Source of the DNA: UBA2287 sp964479665
GTDB taxonomy: Bacteria; Bacteroidota; Bacteroidia; Bacteroidales; Tenuifilaceae
NCBI GenBank assembly: GCA_964479665.1
Contig: CAYZNN010000013.1
Location: forward strand, 15,514 to 79,513
Direction of reading: 5' to 3'
Length of the DNA: 64,000 bases
The stretch's first letter is position 1; each line of letters begins with the position of its first letter. This document shows, piece after piece, positions 15,751 through 24,879 of this stretch. Below the pieces are notes generated by a model. That model made no database searches. It was not told where the DNA came from and was given only the letters and a program-made list of their open reading frames with translations. Made by a program: the position numbers and the translations under genes.

Positions 15751-18084
15751 CTATTTTTTGGTTCTGGTTGTTTTGGCTGTTCTTTTCCCCTTCTTTGAGT
15801 TAGTTGGTTCCTGCCCGTTCACAAATTCAAGGCATTTTTCGTAGGAAAGCGAATCAATTGCGGTTCCTTTAGGCAACTTGTAGTTATTCCCCTTAAAAAA
15901 GATGTAAGGGCCCCATCTGCCGTTGAGTATTTGGAGTTGCGAATCCTCTTCAAATTGTTTTGCAACCCTTTCAGCAGCTTTTTGGCGCGATTCTTCAATC
16001 AGTTCTATTGCTCTTGCCAATTCGATGGTTAAGGGATCATCCGTTTTTTTAAGAGAAATGAATTTGGAATTATGCAGTACATAGGGGCCAAAGCGCCCTA
16101 CGCCAATTACTACCTCTTTTTCCTCATAATTACCTACGCTACGGGGCAGTTTGAATAGCGACAGGGCATCTTCGAGCGTAAGCGATTCGATCAGTTGACC
16201 CTTAAGGAGGCTTGCGTAATGGGGCTTTTCGCCGGTTTCAGCATTAGTCTCTCCCATTTGAACCACAGGACCAAACCTGCCAATTCGAACCGATACGGTT
16301 TTACCCGTTTTGGGATCGAGACCTAAAACTCGCTCGCCCTTACTGTAGTCCGATTCCTTTATGGTTCGTTCAACGTTTTTATGAAAAGCTTTATAGAATC
16401 GATCGATCATTGAGGTCCACTCCTTTTTGCCATCGGCAATTAGGTCGAACTCCTCTTCTACAGAAGCAGTAAAGTTGTAGTTAAGTATATTGGTGAAATG
16501 TTCAACTAGGAAGTCGTTAACAACCATGCCAATATCGCTCGGAAAAAGTTTAGCTTTTTCGGTTCCAACCGTTTCAGTTTTCTCTTTCGAATCGATTTTA
16601 CTTTTCTTTAGGGAATGGATTATGTACTTCCGCTCGCTCCCGGGCCGATCTTCCTTAAGCACATATCCGCGTGAAATAATGGTTGATATGGTGGGGGCAT
16701 AGGTTGACGGGCGGCCAATTCCCAATTCTTCCAATTTTTTCACCAAGCTGGCTTCTGTGTACCGTGGAGGTCGCTGGGTGAAACGCTGGGTTGCTAAAAT
16801 TTCAAGCGGATCGAGCAACTCACCTGCCTTCATGGGAGGTAAAAGTTCTTCGTTTGCTTCGTCCACATCATCGTCGGTTGACTCGAAATATACTCTTAAA
16901 AAACCATCGAAAAGGAGCACTTCGCCAGTAGCCAAAAATTTGTATTTTGAGTTGGATATATCGATTGTGACAACAGTTTTTTCAATTTGAGCTTCGCTCA
17001 TCTGTGAGGCAACGGTTCTTTTCCAAATGAGTTCGTACAATTTTTGTTCGCCAGTGTTTGTCGATACTTTTTGCTTTTCGAGGTAGGTTGGCCTTATCGC
17101 TTCGTGAGCCTCCTGTGCGCCCTTAGCCTTTGTTTTAAAATTACGCACATGCACATACTTAGGTCCAAACTCTTTCTCTATTAAACTCTTGGCCGACGCA
17201 AGGGCAGCATTAGAAAGATTAACGGAGTCGGTACGCATATAGGTAATATGGCCGGCTTCGTATAAACGCTGTGCAAGGGTCATGGTTTGAGAAACGGAGA
17301 ATCCCAATTTCCGACTTGCCTCTTGCTGTAAGGTAGAGGTAGTAAAAGGGGGCGCAGGCGATTTTTTGGCCGGCTTTTTAGAAATGTCGGAAACGGTAAA
17401 CTTGGCGTGTTTGCAGCTTTCGAGAAATTCAAGTGCTTTAGCCTCTTTTTCAATTCTATCGTTAAGTTCAGCTTTAATTTTTCCTTGTCCTTGGAATGCG
17501 CCCGTTACCCTGAAAAACGATTCCGACTTGAAGCCCAGTACCTCACGTTCCCTTTCTACAATAAGCCGAACGGCTACCGATTGAACCCTTCCGGCCGATA
17601 GCGATGGCTTAACCTTTTTCCAAAGGACAGGGGATAGTTCGAAGCCTACAAGTCGATCGAGCACTCTACGTGCCTGCTGCGCATTCACTAGGTCCTGATT
17701 AACATAACGGGGGTTTTCAACAGCTTTCTGAATAGCCTCCTTGGTAATTTCGTGAAAAACTATACGCTTGGTTTTCTGTGGCGACAACTTTAGCACCTCG
17801 CAAAGGTGCCAGGCAATGGCTTCTCCTTCGCGGTCCTCATCGGTAGCGAGCCATACTGTTTCCGACTCCTTGGTAAGCTTCTGGAGTTCATCAACTACCT
17901 TTTTTTTGTCGTCGCTTACAATATATTCAGGTTTAAAGTTGTTATCGATATCAATTCCCAGCTTTTTCTTCGACAGGTCGCGTATATGCCCAAAGCTCGA
18001 TTTTACCGTAAACCCTTTACCTAAAAACTTTTCAATGGTTTTGGCTTTGGCAGGCGACTCAACAATTACCAAGTTCTCTATCAT
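15751..18084 (-). CDS. topA: DNA topoisomerase I
   Basis: Type IA topoisomerase relaxing negative supercoils. The 777-residue protein begins with the TOPRIM domain (LVIVESPAKAKTIEKFLG, with TDEDREGEAIAW at 81-92 holding the metal-binding acidic residues). The gate region carries the catalytic Tyr282 in HITYMRTDSV, and EAHEAIRPT is the other hallmark. The C-terminus has several topoisomerase C-repeats (RFGPYVL, RWGPYIF) instead of four-cysteine zinc fingers, common in Bacteroidota, and a Lys-rich tail. It heads an operon with the arginase-fold gene, under the promoter at 18116-18146. Confidence 0.98.
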   Translation of the reverse strand: MIENLVIVESPAKAKTIEKFLGKGFTVKSSFGHIRDLSKKKLGIDIDNNFKPEYIVSDDKKKVVDELQKLTKESETVWLATDEDREGEAIAWHLCEVLKLSPQKTKRIVFHEITKEAIQKAVENPRYVNQDLVNAQQARRVLDRLVGFELSPVLWKKVKPSLSAGRVQSVAVRLIVEREREVLGFKSESFFRVTGAFQGQGKIKAELNDRIEKEAKALEFLESCKHAKFTVSDISKKPAKKSPAPPFTTSTLQQEASRKLGFSVSQTMTLAQRLYEAGHITYMRTDSVNLSNAALASAKSLIEKEFGPKYVHVRNFKTKAKGAQEAHEAIRPTYLEKQKVSTNTGEQKLYELIWKRTVASQMSEAQIEKTVVTIDISNSKYKFLATGEVLLFDGFLRVYFESTDDDVDEANEELLPPMKAGELLDPLEILATQRFTQRPPRYTEASLVKKLEELGIGRPSTYAPTISTIISRGYVLKEDRPGSERKYIIHSLKKSKIDSKEKTETVGTEKAKLFPSDIGMVVNDFLVEHFTNILNYNFTASVEEEFDLIADGKKEWTSMIDRFYKAFHKNVERTIKESDYSKGERVLGLDPKTGKTVSVRIGRFGPVVQMGETNAETGEKPHYASLLKGQLIESLTLEDALSLFKLPRSVGNYEEKEVVIGVGRFGPYVLHNSKFISLKKTDDPLTIELARAIELIEESRQKAAERVAKQFEEDSQLQILNGRWGPYIFFKGNNYKLPKGTAIDSLSYEKCLEFVNGQEPTNSKKGKRTAKTTRTKK

Positions 18085-18115
18085 TTATAATATGGTATTA
18101 GCAAGTAAAACGGCA

Positions 18116-18146
18116 CAAAGTAAAGCAATTACAAAACGAACTACAA
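18116..18146 (-). promoter_or_regulatory. Promoter of topA (TTG-N20-TTACTTTG)
   Basis: Minus-strand TTG at 18146-18144 and TTACTTTG at 18123-18116 are 20 bases apart, one mismatch from the Bacteroidota consensus, and lie 31 bases before the topA start. Confidence 0.55.
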
Positions 18147-18343
18147 AATTTTACATAAATTATATGTTTAAAGCCTATAAACACTGAGGGTGTAGGTAAT
18201 GCAAGAAAAAAAACGGAAATGAATTTGCTAAAATGCGAAACAAATATCAAACTATATTGAACCCGTTGAACCGAATTAGATGAGGTACTTTTCATACACC
18301 ATTCTTTCTAATATTATGTTAATAGTGCCTTGCAAAATGAATT

Positions 18344-20713
18344 ATGGTTAACTTTACTGCAAATTTTATACGTATGGCATTCTCGAAAAAATTTATTTTA
18401 TGGTTCTGGGGCATATTTGCCTTTTCATGGGTTATTGGTATAGGACTTTTTGTAATGATTGGAATGGAGGTTTTTGGCCCCCTTCCAACATTCGAGGAGT
18501 TGGAAAATCCCAAAAGCAACGTGGCCTCCGAGGTGTACTCGGAAGACAATTTGGTTCTGGGAACCTACTTTGTTCAGAACAGAAGTTTTGTGGAATTTGA
18601 AGAGCTGGCGCCCAATTTAGTAAATGCTCTCATTGCCACCGAGGATGTTCGCTTTTATCGTCATTCAGGAATCGATGCCCGAAGTTTGGGGCGTGTGATA
18701 GTTAAAACCCTGCTTATGGGACAAGAGGGAAGTGGTGGTGGAAGCACGATTACTCAGCAGTTAGCTAAAAATCTTTTTCCCCGCGATACGCTCTATCGCA
18801 GATCTACAATAATAAGAAAAGCCAATCTGGTAGTTACCAAATTTAAGGAGTGGATCACATCTGTTAAACTTGAAAGGAACTATACCAAGAACGAAATAAT
18901 TGCCATGTACCTAAATACTGTTGCCTTTGGTAGCAATGCGTATGGAATTAAAATGGCAGCAAAAACTTTTTTCAACGTACCTACCGACTCAATTAGCGTT
19001 GAACAGGCAGCTATGCTTATTGGGGTTGTAAATGCGCCCACTCGTTACAGTCCGGTTCGAAACCCAGAACGAGCGTTGCAGCGGCGAAACCATGTAATAT
19101 CGCAAATGGGTAAGTATGGGTTTATTTCAAAATCCGAATCGGATTCAATTCAAAAACTTCCTATTAGTTTAAATTTTAGGGTGCAGGATCACAATGTGGG
19201 TTTGGCAACCTACTTTCGCGAATCTCTCAGACTTATGCTAAGTGCACCTAAGCCCGACCCCAATGCATATTTTACTCGAAGTATGTATGTCGAAGATTCT
19301 CTTCAGTGGGCCAATAACCCGCTTTACGGATGGTGTAACAAAAACCTGAAGCCCGATGGAACCCCATACAATTTGTATCGCGATGGGCTTAAAATTTATA
19401 CCACTATTAACAGCAAAATGCAAGCCTATGCAGAGGAGGCGGTTGCAAATCACCTTGGAACTTTCTTACAGGTTGAGTTCGACAAGGAGCAGAAAGCACA
19501 TCGTTACAGACTATTTGCCGATGCACTGACCGATGAGCAGATAAACTCCATTTTAAACAGTGCCATGAGGCAAACCGATCGATACCGCTTGCTTAGGAAT
19601 AGAGGGGTACCAATGGATAGTATCCGTAGGGCTTTCAGAACGAAGGTGCCTATGACCATTTTTACATGGAAGGGTGAACGCGACACGCTAATGAGCCCCC
19701 TCGATTCGATTAAACACTACAAGCGCTATTTGAGGGCCAGTTTCATGGCCATGGACCCACGAAACGGGAACGTTAAGGCATGGGTGGGCGGCCCCAACTT
19801 CAAGCACTTTAAGTACGATCAGGTTAACAAGGGTAAGCGACAGGTTGGTTCAACCATTAAGCCTTTTCTCTATACTCTGGCCATGCAGGAGGGGCTATCT
19901 CCATGCCATACCATTCCAAATGTTGCACAAACCTTCCAGGTTGCCGACTCTACATGGACCCCAAAAAACTCGGGCAATACCAAGTACGATGGTAAAATGG
20001 TAACCTTAAAATGGGGACTGTCGAACTCTGTTAACAACATTTCGGCATGGCTTATTAAGCAGTTCAATCCCAATGCCTTAGTCGATATTGTTAAGAAAAT
20101 GGGTGTCACAAGTCGAATAGATCCGGTGCCCTCAATCTTCCTTGGAACCTATGAGATTTCGCTTTACGAAATGGTGGGAGCCTATGGCGCTTTTGCCAAC
20201 AAGGGCGTGCATGTCGATCCCTTACTAGTAACCCGAATTGAGGATCGGAATGGTAATGTGCTTGCCACCTTTGCCCCCCAAAAGAATGAGGCCATAAGCG
20301 AGCAAACTGCCTACCTCATGGTGAACCTTCTCGAAAGCGTTGTAAACCGTGGAACAGCCATTCGGCTACGTTCTCGCTATAACTTTACTGCTCCCATTGC
20401 CGGAAAAACAGGAACCACACAGAACCACTCCGATGGATGGTTCATGGGCATGGTGCCCAACTTGGTGGCAGGTGTTTGGGTAGGCGCCGAGGATCGTTCG
20501 GTACGTTTTCAAACCATTGGCATGGGACAGGGAGCCAATATGGCACTCCCCATATTTGCCCTTTTCCTCGACAGGGTTTATAAGGACCCCCGTTTAGGAT
20601 ATACACAGCTCGACCAATGGGAAAAACCCTTACGCTCACTCAATGTTAAGTTAGATTGTGACGACATTGACCCCAAGGCTAGCGGTGAAATTTGGGAAGA
20701 GGACTTTTTCTAA
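18344..20713 (+). CDS. Class A penicillin-binding protein 1A (glycosyltransferase/transpeptidase)
   Basis: Polymerises and cross-links peptidoglycan outside the inner membrane. A short cytosolic end and one membrane helix (FILWFWGIFAFSWVIGIGLF) precede the GT51 domain with ATEDVRFYRHSGID, GGGSTITQQLAKN and LNTVAFG. The transpeptidase domain has the nucleophile in GSTIKP, SVNN as second motif, and KTGTTQ as third. At 789 residues it is normal. The ATG at 18344 is used here; the ATG at 18374 gives a more typical N-terminus (MAFSKKF) and cannot be excluded. The last 4 bases overlap the convergent ABC gene. Confidence 0.96.
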   Translation: MVNFTANFIRMAFSKKFILWFWGIFAFSWVIGIGLFVMIGMEVFGPLPTFEELENPKSNVASEVYSEDNLVLGTYFVQNRSFVEFEELAPNLVNALIATEDVRFYRHSGIDARSLGRVIVKTLLMGQEGSGGGSTITQQLAKNLFPRDTLYRRSTIIRKANLVVTKFKEWITSVKLERNYTKNEIIAMYLNTVAFGSNAYGIKMAAKTFFNVPTDSISVEQAAMLIGVVNAPTRYSPVRNPERALQRRNHVISQMGKYGFISKSESDSIQKLPISLNFRVQDHNVGLATYFRESLRLMLSAPKPDPNAYFTRSMYVEDSLQWANNPLYGWCNKNLKPDGTPYNLYRDGLKIYTTINSKMQAYAEEAVANHLGTFLQVEFDKEQKAHRYRLFADALTDEQINSILNSAMRQTDRYRLLRNRGVPMDSIRRAFRTKVPMTIFTWKGERDTLMSPLDSIKHYKRYLRASFMAMDPRNGNVKAWVGGPNFKHFKYDQVNKGKRQVGSTIKPFLYTLAMQEGLSPCHTIPNVAQTFQVADSTWTPKNSGNTKYDGKMVTLKWGLSNSVNNISAWLIKQFNPNALVDIVKKMGVTSRIDPVPSIFLGTYEISLYEMVGAYGAFANKGVHVDPLLVTRIEDRNGNVLATFAPQKNEAISEQTAYLMVNLLESVVNRGTAIRLRSRYNFTAPIAGKTGTTQNHSDGWFMGMVPNLVAGVWVGAEDRSVRFQTIGMGQGANMALPIFALFLDRVYKDPRLGYTQLDQWEKPLRSLNVKLDCDDIDPKASGEIWEEDFF

Positions 20714-22401
20714 AAGTCCTCACTTCTTCCGGGAATCGATTTGAGCAGTTTTTTGGTGTATTCGGTTTGGGGTGAAGAAAAAATGGTATCGGCGCTCCCC
20801 ATTTCAACAATCTGGCCGCCTTGCATCACCATTATTCGGTTGCTCATGTAGCGAACCACCGACAGGTCGTGCGAAATAAAAACGTAAGTGAGGCCTCGTT
20901 GCCGCTTAAGATCGTTCAGAATATTCAGAATTTGTGCCTGTACCGAAACATCCAGCGCCGAAACCATTTCGTCGCAAATCAGAACCTTGGGTTCAAGAGT
21001 AAGCGCTCTTGCTATAACAATACGCTGGCGCTGGCCGCCCGAGAACTCGTGAGGGTAACGGTAAAGGCAGTCGGGAGGAAGCGCAACTTCATTGAGCAGT
21101 CTCAAAGCGTAAGCTTTCCGTTGGTGGGCTCCCTTAACAAGCCCATGGACCCTGAGGGGCTCCATTATGGCTTCGCCAATGGTTAGGCGAGGATTAAGCG
21201 ACGAGTAGGGGTCCTGAAAAACAATTTGAACCTGACAGCGGAAGTTCTTCAGATCGGAGGTAGCAAACTGACCGATGTTTTTCCCTTTAAACTTAACTAT
21301 GCCGATAGGATTTTCGATTAAGCCAAGCAGCGATCGCCCCAACGTGGTTTTCCCACATCCCGATTCGCCCACCACCCCAAGGGTTTCACCATGAAAAAGG
21401 TTAAAAGAAACATTGTTTAGGGCTGTAAAACTCCGTTTGGGCTTATTCAGCAGCGAACGTGAAATTATGTAACGAACCGTTAGGTTACTAACCTCAAAAA
21501 CGGGCGAACTGTCGAGCTGCGCTGTGCCTTCATCTGCAACGGTATGTAGTACGTTCCCATCGCCATTACTTTCAATAAAATCGCTTACAGTCATTAGCCT
21601 GCTTGGTCTGCTATCGATGGGTGGCCTACAAGCAACCAACCCTTTTGTGTAGGGCTCCACTGGGTTTGTAAGGATTCTATTGGTTTTTCCTGTCTCTACC
21701 ACCCTTCCCTTGCTTAGCACAATGGCCCAGTCGGTTACTTCGGAAATAACACCCAAGTCGTGGCTAATGAACAGCAGGCTCATACCCCTATTGCGTTGAA
21801 TTTCCCGAAGCAAATGAATTATTTCTTTTTGTACGGTTACGTCGAGGGCTGTGGTGGGCTCGTCGGCAATGAGGAGGGCTGGGTTTCCAGCAAGTGCCAT
21901 GGCAATCATAACCCGCTGTATCTGCCCACCACTCAGCTGGTGCGGATAACTTCTGTATACTTTTTGTGGGTCGGGTAGCTGCATCTCCTCGAAGAGCGAT
22001 ATGCACCTTTCCCTGGCGGTTTTTCCTGTTAATGCCAAATGAAGCGAAACAGCTTCCTGAACTTGTAGCCCGCATCGCATCGAGGGATTAAGCGAGGTCA
22101 TGGGTTCCTGAAAAATCATGGAGAGCATTTTCCCCCTTACCCTTTCAATTCCTTTTTGTGGCAATTCAAGAAGGTTAATTTCCTCTTTAGAATTGGGATG
22201 AAATATGGCTTTGCCTTCTGCAATTTTTGCCGAAGAGGGAAGCAAGCCCATTATTGCCAGCGCAGTTACCGATTTGCCTGACCCCGATTCGCCAACAATT
22301 CCGAGCGATTGACCCTTGAAAAGTTCAAAATTAAGCCCCGTTAACACTACCGAGGAGCCAAACCTAACCGACAAATTATCGACTTTCAATAGAGGTTCCA
22401 T
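20710..22401 (-). CDS. Fused two-domain peptide-type ABC transporter ATPase (DppD-DppF/YejF-like)
   Basis: A 563-residue cytosolic ATPase holding both nucleotide-binding domains of an oligopeptide/nickel-class importer in one chain. Domain 1 (about 1-255) has GESGSGKS, LSGGQIQR and LLIADEPTTALD. Domain 2 (about 305-555) has GESGCGKT, FSGGQRQR and VLICDEMVSALD. A C-terminal segment of the oligopeptide-transporter type (EPYTKGLVACRPP) closes domain 1. Permease and binding-protein genes are not adjacent, so its transporter is assembled from elsewhere. It lies 6 bases after a LolC/E-like permease gene, probably in the same transcript but not the same transporter. Confidence 0.93.
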   Translation of the reverse strand: MEPLLKVDNLSVRFGSSVVLTGLNFELFKGQSLGIVGESGSGKSVTALAIMGLLPSSAKIAEGKAIFHPNSKEEINLLELPQKGIERVRGKMLSMIFQEPMTSLNPSMRCGLQVQEAVSLHLALTGKTARERCISLFEEMQLPDPQKVYRSYPHQLSGGQIQRVMIAMALAGNPALLIADEPTTALDVTVQKEIIHLLREIQRNRGMSLLFISHDLGVISEVTDWAIVLSKGRVVETGKTNRILTNPVEPYTKGLVACRPPIDSRPSRLMTVSDFIESNGDGNVLHTVADEGTAQLDSSPVFEVSNLTVRYIISRSLLNKPKRSFTALNNVSFNLFHGETLGVVGESGCGKTTLGRSLLGLIENPIGIVKFKGKNIGQFATSDLKNFRCQVQIVFQDPYSSLNPRLTIGEAIMEPLRVHGLVKGAHQRKAYALRLLNEVALPPDCLYRYPHEFSGGQRQRIVIARALTLEPKVLICDEMVSALDVSVQAQILNILNDLKRQRGLTYVFISHDLSVVRYMSNRIMVMQGGQIVEMGSADTIFSSPQTEYTKKLLKSIPGRSEDF

Positions 22402-22407
22402 AGGTAT

Positions 22408-23643
22408 CTATTTTTTGGACCCGTCCTCCATTGCAAAAATACGGCTGGTAATGATTCTAACCGGAAACCGAGTGGCCAAATAGCCTAAGGCTATTACTAA
22501 AATAAAAATGGATAATATATCAACAGCCTGAACCGCCACGGGGTAAGCATCTATTATGAATGTACCAATTCCCCGCAGCTTAACGGGTTTAAATACAATT
22601 TGAACAAAGCAAATGGCCAATCCAAAAAGAATTCCCATAACCGTACCCGCAACCGAAACCAAAAGTCCTTCGGCGAGAAAAATCTTCTGAATCATTCGAT
22701 TATCGGCTCCGAGGCTCCGAAGGGTTTCCACATCGCTTCGCTTATCGATTATAAGCATTGAAAGTGAGCCAATGAGGTTGAATGAGGCAATAATAAGAAT
22801 AAGACCTAGAATTAGAGCGATGGCAACCTTTTCGGTTTTCATGGTTTTGTAAAGCGACTCGTTTTGCTGGTAGCGGTTGAGTACCCGGAACCGGTCCCCA
22901 ACAATAGCCTGAACCTCGCGCTGAACACGATTGGGGTTGAACCCCTTTCGAATTTGCAGTTCAATGCTGGTAACCTCATTGCTATAATTCATTAGTCCAC
23001 GAGTAAACTCAATGGGAACAATAATGTACTGCGTGTCAAATTCCTGCTCTATGGCAAACACACCCGATGGCGTAATTAACTTTGACGAAAAGGCTGAGGC
23101 CGACGATATACCATGATGCCGCTCTCTGCGGGGCAAGTATATTTCGAGCGGATCGAAATGGGCCAAATTGGCATTGAGGTAGTAAGCTACTCCTTGACCC
23201 ATAATAGCCAAGGGCTGGCTGCCTCGCCACAGCAGAAACTCCCCATCAATAATCATGGAGTCAATGCCAGTTTGCTCGCCGTAGTTTTTGCTGACACCCT
23301 TCATGATGCCTATGTGCTGCTTGCCACCGTACTTAAAAAGAGCGTTCTCTTCAAGAACTTCAGAAAAAACGGCTACCGATTCGAGGTTACGAAGCGTTTG
23401 AAGGGGGGCAAGGGTATCGGGGAAAGTTTTGCCTTCAACAAGCTCAATTTTTAAATCGGCATCGAATGCCGACATCATATTGCGGATAAGTGAATCGAAC
23501 CCATTGAAAACCGAAAGAATGACCACCAAAGCAGTAACACCGGTAGCCATTGCAACTACCGAAATACCCGAGATTATGTTGATAATGTTGTGCGATTTTT
23601 TTGCAAACAGGTATCTACGTGCTATATAGAATGGAAAATTCAT
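22408..23643 (-). CDS. LolC/LolE-like FtsX-family ABC permease
   Basis: A 411-residue inner-membrane protein with one N-terminal helix, a large periplasmic MacB-like domain and three C-terminal helices, the layout of lipoprotein-releasing permeases LolC/E. The start FPFYIARRYLFAKKSHN closely matches that family, and the C-terminal helix pair carries DVETLRSLGADNRMIQ, the coupling segment. It probably extracts lipoproteins or peptides from the inner membrane with a LolD ATPase coded elsewhere. It overlaps the methyltransferase gene by 4 bases and follows rbfA in one run. Confidence 0.88.
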   Translation of the reverse strand: MNFPFYIARRYLFAKKSHNIINIISGISVVAMATGVTALVVILSVFNGFDSLIRNMMSAFDADLKIELVEGKTFPDTLAPLQTLRNLESVAVFSEVLEENALFKYGGKQHIGIMKGVSKNYGEQTGIDSMIIDGEFLLWRGSQPLAIMGQGVAYYLNANLAHFDPLEIYLPRRERHHGISSASAFSSKLITPSGVFAIEQEFDTQYIIVPIEFTRGLMNYSNEVTSIELQIRKGFNPNRVQREVQAIVGDRFRVLNRYQQNESLYKTMKTEKVAIALILGLILIIASFNLIGSLSMLIIDKRSDVETLRSLGADNRMIQKIFLAEGLLVSVAGTVMGILFGLAICFVQIVFKPVKLRGIGTFIIDAYPVAVQAVDILSIFILVIALGYLATRFPVRIITSRIFAMEDGSKK

Positions 23644-24419
23644 TGAGCGATGGGTTTACGGCAAAGGTAAATTATTTCGTCATTTGGTAGGCAGTAGCGA
23701 ACTACCACATCGGGGTGCAGTTGCTTCACAAAATCGTCTTCGGTAACCTCGAACCCAGCCAATCGCAATTGGTGTGCATAGTCGGTTCCATACAAACGAA
23801 CATGGTCGCGCTGACCGTAATGTTGCTCCCTAAGTTCGGGGGTATTTACCCATTCCTCTTCTCTTGTTTTTTCAAGAGAAGGGTTGAGGGGCACCTGAAA
23901 AATGCCGAATCCTCCGGGTTTCATAATGCGGAATAGTTCGCTCATAGCTTTCTGGTCGTTGGGAACATGCTCCAGCACATGGTTGCAAAGAATAGCATCG
24001 AACTCGTTGTCGGGCAGGGGCATATTCTGCACATCGAGTTTTACCTTAGCCCATGGGGAAATAAGGTCGGCAGTTATGTAGTCGATGTTTGGCATGCTAC
24101 CAAGGGGTTTCAGAAAACAATATTCAGGGGCAATATGAAGCAACTTAACGTTTTGAGTAAAAAAAGGGGTTTTCTCTTTTAAATAAAGCCAAATAAGCCG
24201 GTGCCTTTCGAGCGATAGCGAGTGAGGGGCAAGCGCATTGGAACGCGAATGCAATCGACCGTAGGGTAGCAGTTTCCGATAGGTACGGCCCGTTATGGGA
24301 TCTTCGAAACGCTTTCCATAATAAAAGGGCGAAACAATTCGTAGTCCTATCGCAGCAATGCGCTGAAGATGATGCCTTGGAATAAATCGGCTTAGCAGCG
24401 AAACAAAGAGTTTAACCAT
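23640..24419 (-). CDS. SAM-dependent class I methyltransferase
   Basis: A 259-residue protein with a Rossmann methyltransferase domain. The SAM site is LLHIAPEY, followed by YITADL as motif II and by FDAILCNHVLEHVPNDQ, the acidic motif with HVLEHV typical of methyltransferase 11. MKPGGFGIFQVP is the post-motif strand. A basic N-terminal region (FIPRHHLQRIAAIGLRIV) may bind a membrane or nucleic acid. The start overlaps the stop of nothing upstream but sits 3 bases after rbfA, and it overlaps the LolC/E-like gene at its end. Substrate unknown. Confidence 0.85.
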   Translation of the reverse strand: MVKLFVSLLSRFIPRHHLQRIAAIGLRIVSPFYYGKRFEDPITGRTYRKLLPYGRLHSRSNALAPHSLSLERHRLIWLYLKEKTPFFTQNVKLLHIAPEYCFLKPLGSMPNIDYITADLISPWAKVKLDVQNMPLPDNEFDAILCNHVLEHVPNDQKAMSELFRIMKPGGFGIFQVPLNPSLEKTREEEWVNTPELREQHYGQRDHVRLYGTDYAHQLRLAGFEVTEDDFVKQLHPDVVVRYCLPNDEIIYLCRKPIAQ

Positions 24420-24422
24420 GGG

Positions 24423-24761
24423 TTACTGCTTCAAAAGGCGGTCGATATTCTCAATATAATCGAGCGAGTCGTCGATATTAAAAATAAGTTCGGGCACAAC
24501 ACGAAACTGCTGCTTAACCCGCTGGGCCAGCTCGTGCCTGATGGTTTTTGCGTTTTGGTTAACAATGGCGAGGGTTGCTTCAGCCTTGTTCGAGGGGAAA
24601 ACACTCAGAAAAACCTTAGCTACTCCCAGGTCGGGGCTTACGCGAACCATGGTAGCAGTTACCATGCGCCCGGGAAATAGCGATTGTGCTTGCCGTTGGA
24701 AAATTTCGTTCAAATCCTTCTGTATTTGCCGGGCCACCTTGGCCAATCTTGTGCCTTCCAT
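24423..24761 (-). CDS. rbfA: Ribosome-binding factor A
   Basis: Binds the 30S subunit and assists 16S rRNA 5' end maturation. The 112-residue protein has the KH-like fold with the signature VRVSPDLGVAKVFLSVFP and the C-terminal LIFNIDDSLDYIENIDRLL. The length fits the family. It leads a run with a methyltransferase and a LolC/E-like permease, each spaced by a few bases or overlapping. A perfect -7 box lies 21 bases upstream. Confidence 0.96.
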   Translation of the reverse strand: MEGTRLAKVARQIQKDLNEIFQRQAQSLFPGRMVTATMVRVSPDLGVAKVFLSVFPSNKAEATLAIVNQNAKTIRHELAQRVKQQFRVVPELIFNIDDSLDYIENIDRLLKQ

Positions 24762-24781
24762 GTTGGGTAGTATTTAATTTG

Positions 24782-24789
24782 CAAAGATA
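24782..24789 (-). promoter_or_regulatory. Perfect -7 box TATCTTTG of the rbfA operon
   Basis: Minus-strand TATCTTTG matches the consensus exactly and is 20 bases upstream of the rbfA ATG. No TTG is found at the standard spacing. Confidence 0.55.
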
Positions 24790-24848
24790 GTAAAACGAAG
24801 CGAATGGGAATGATTCGTGAAGCGTTAACTCATTTTGAAGTTGTTTGT

Positions 24849-24856
24849 TATCTTTG
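24849..24856 (+). promoter_or_regulatory. Perfect -7 box TATCTTTG of trpS
   Basis: TATCTTTG matches the consensus exactly, 24 bases before the trpS ATG. A TTA (24825-24827) lies 21 bases upstream as a weak -33. It is identical to the opposed rbfA box 60 bases away on the other strand. Confidence 0.55.
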
Positions 24857-24879
24857 CGAAAATTTAAAGCATTAAATAA

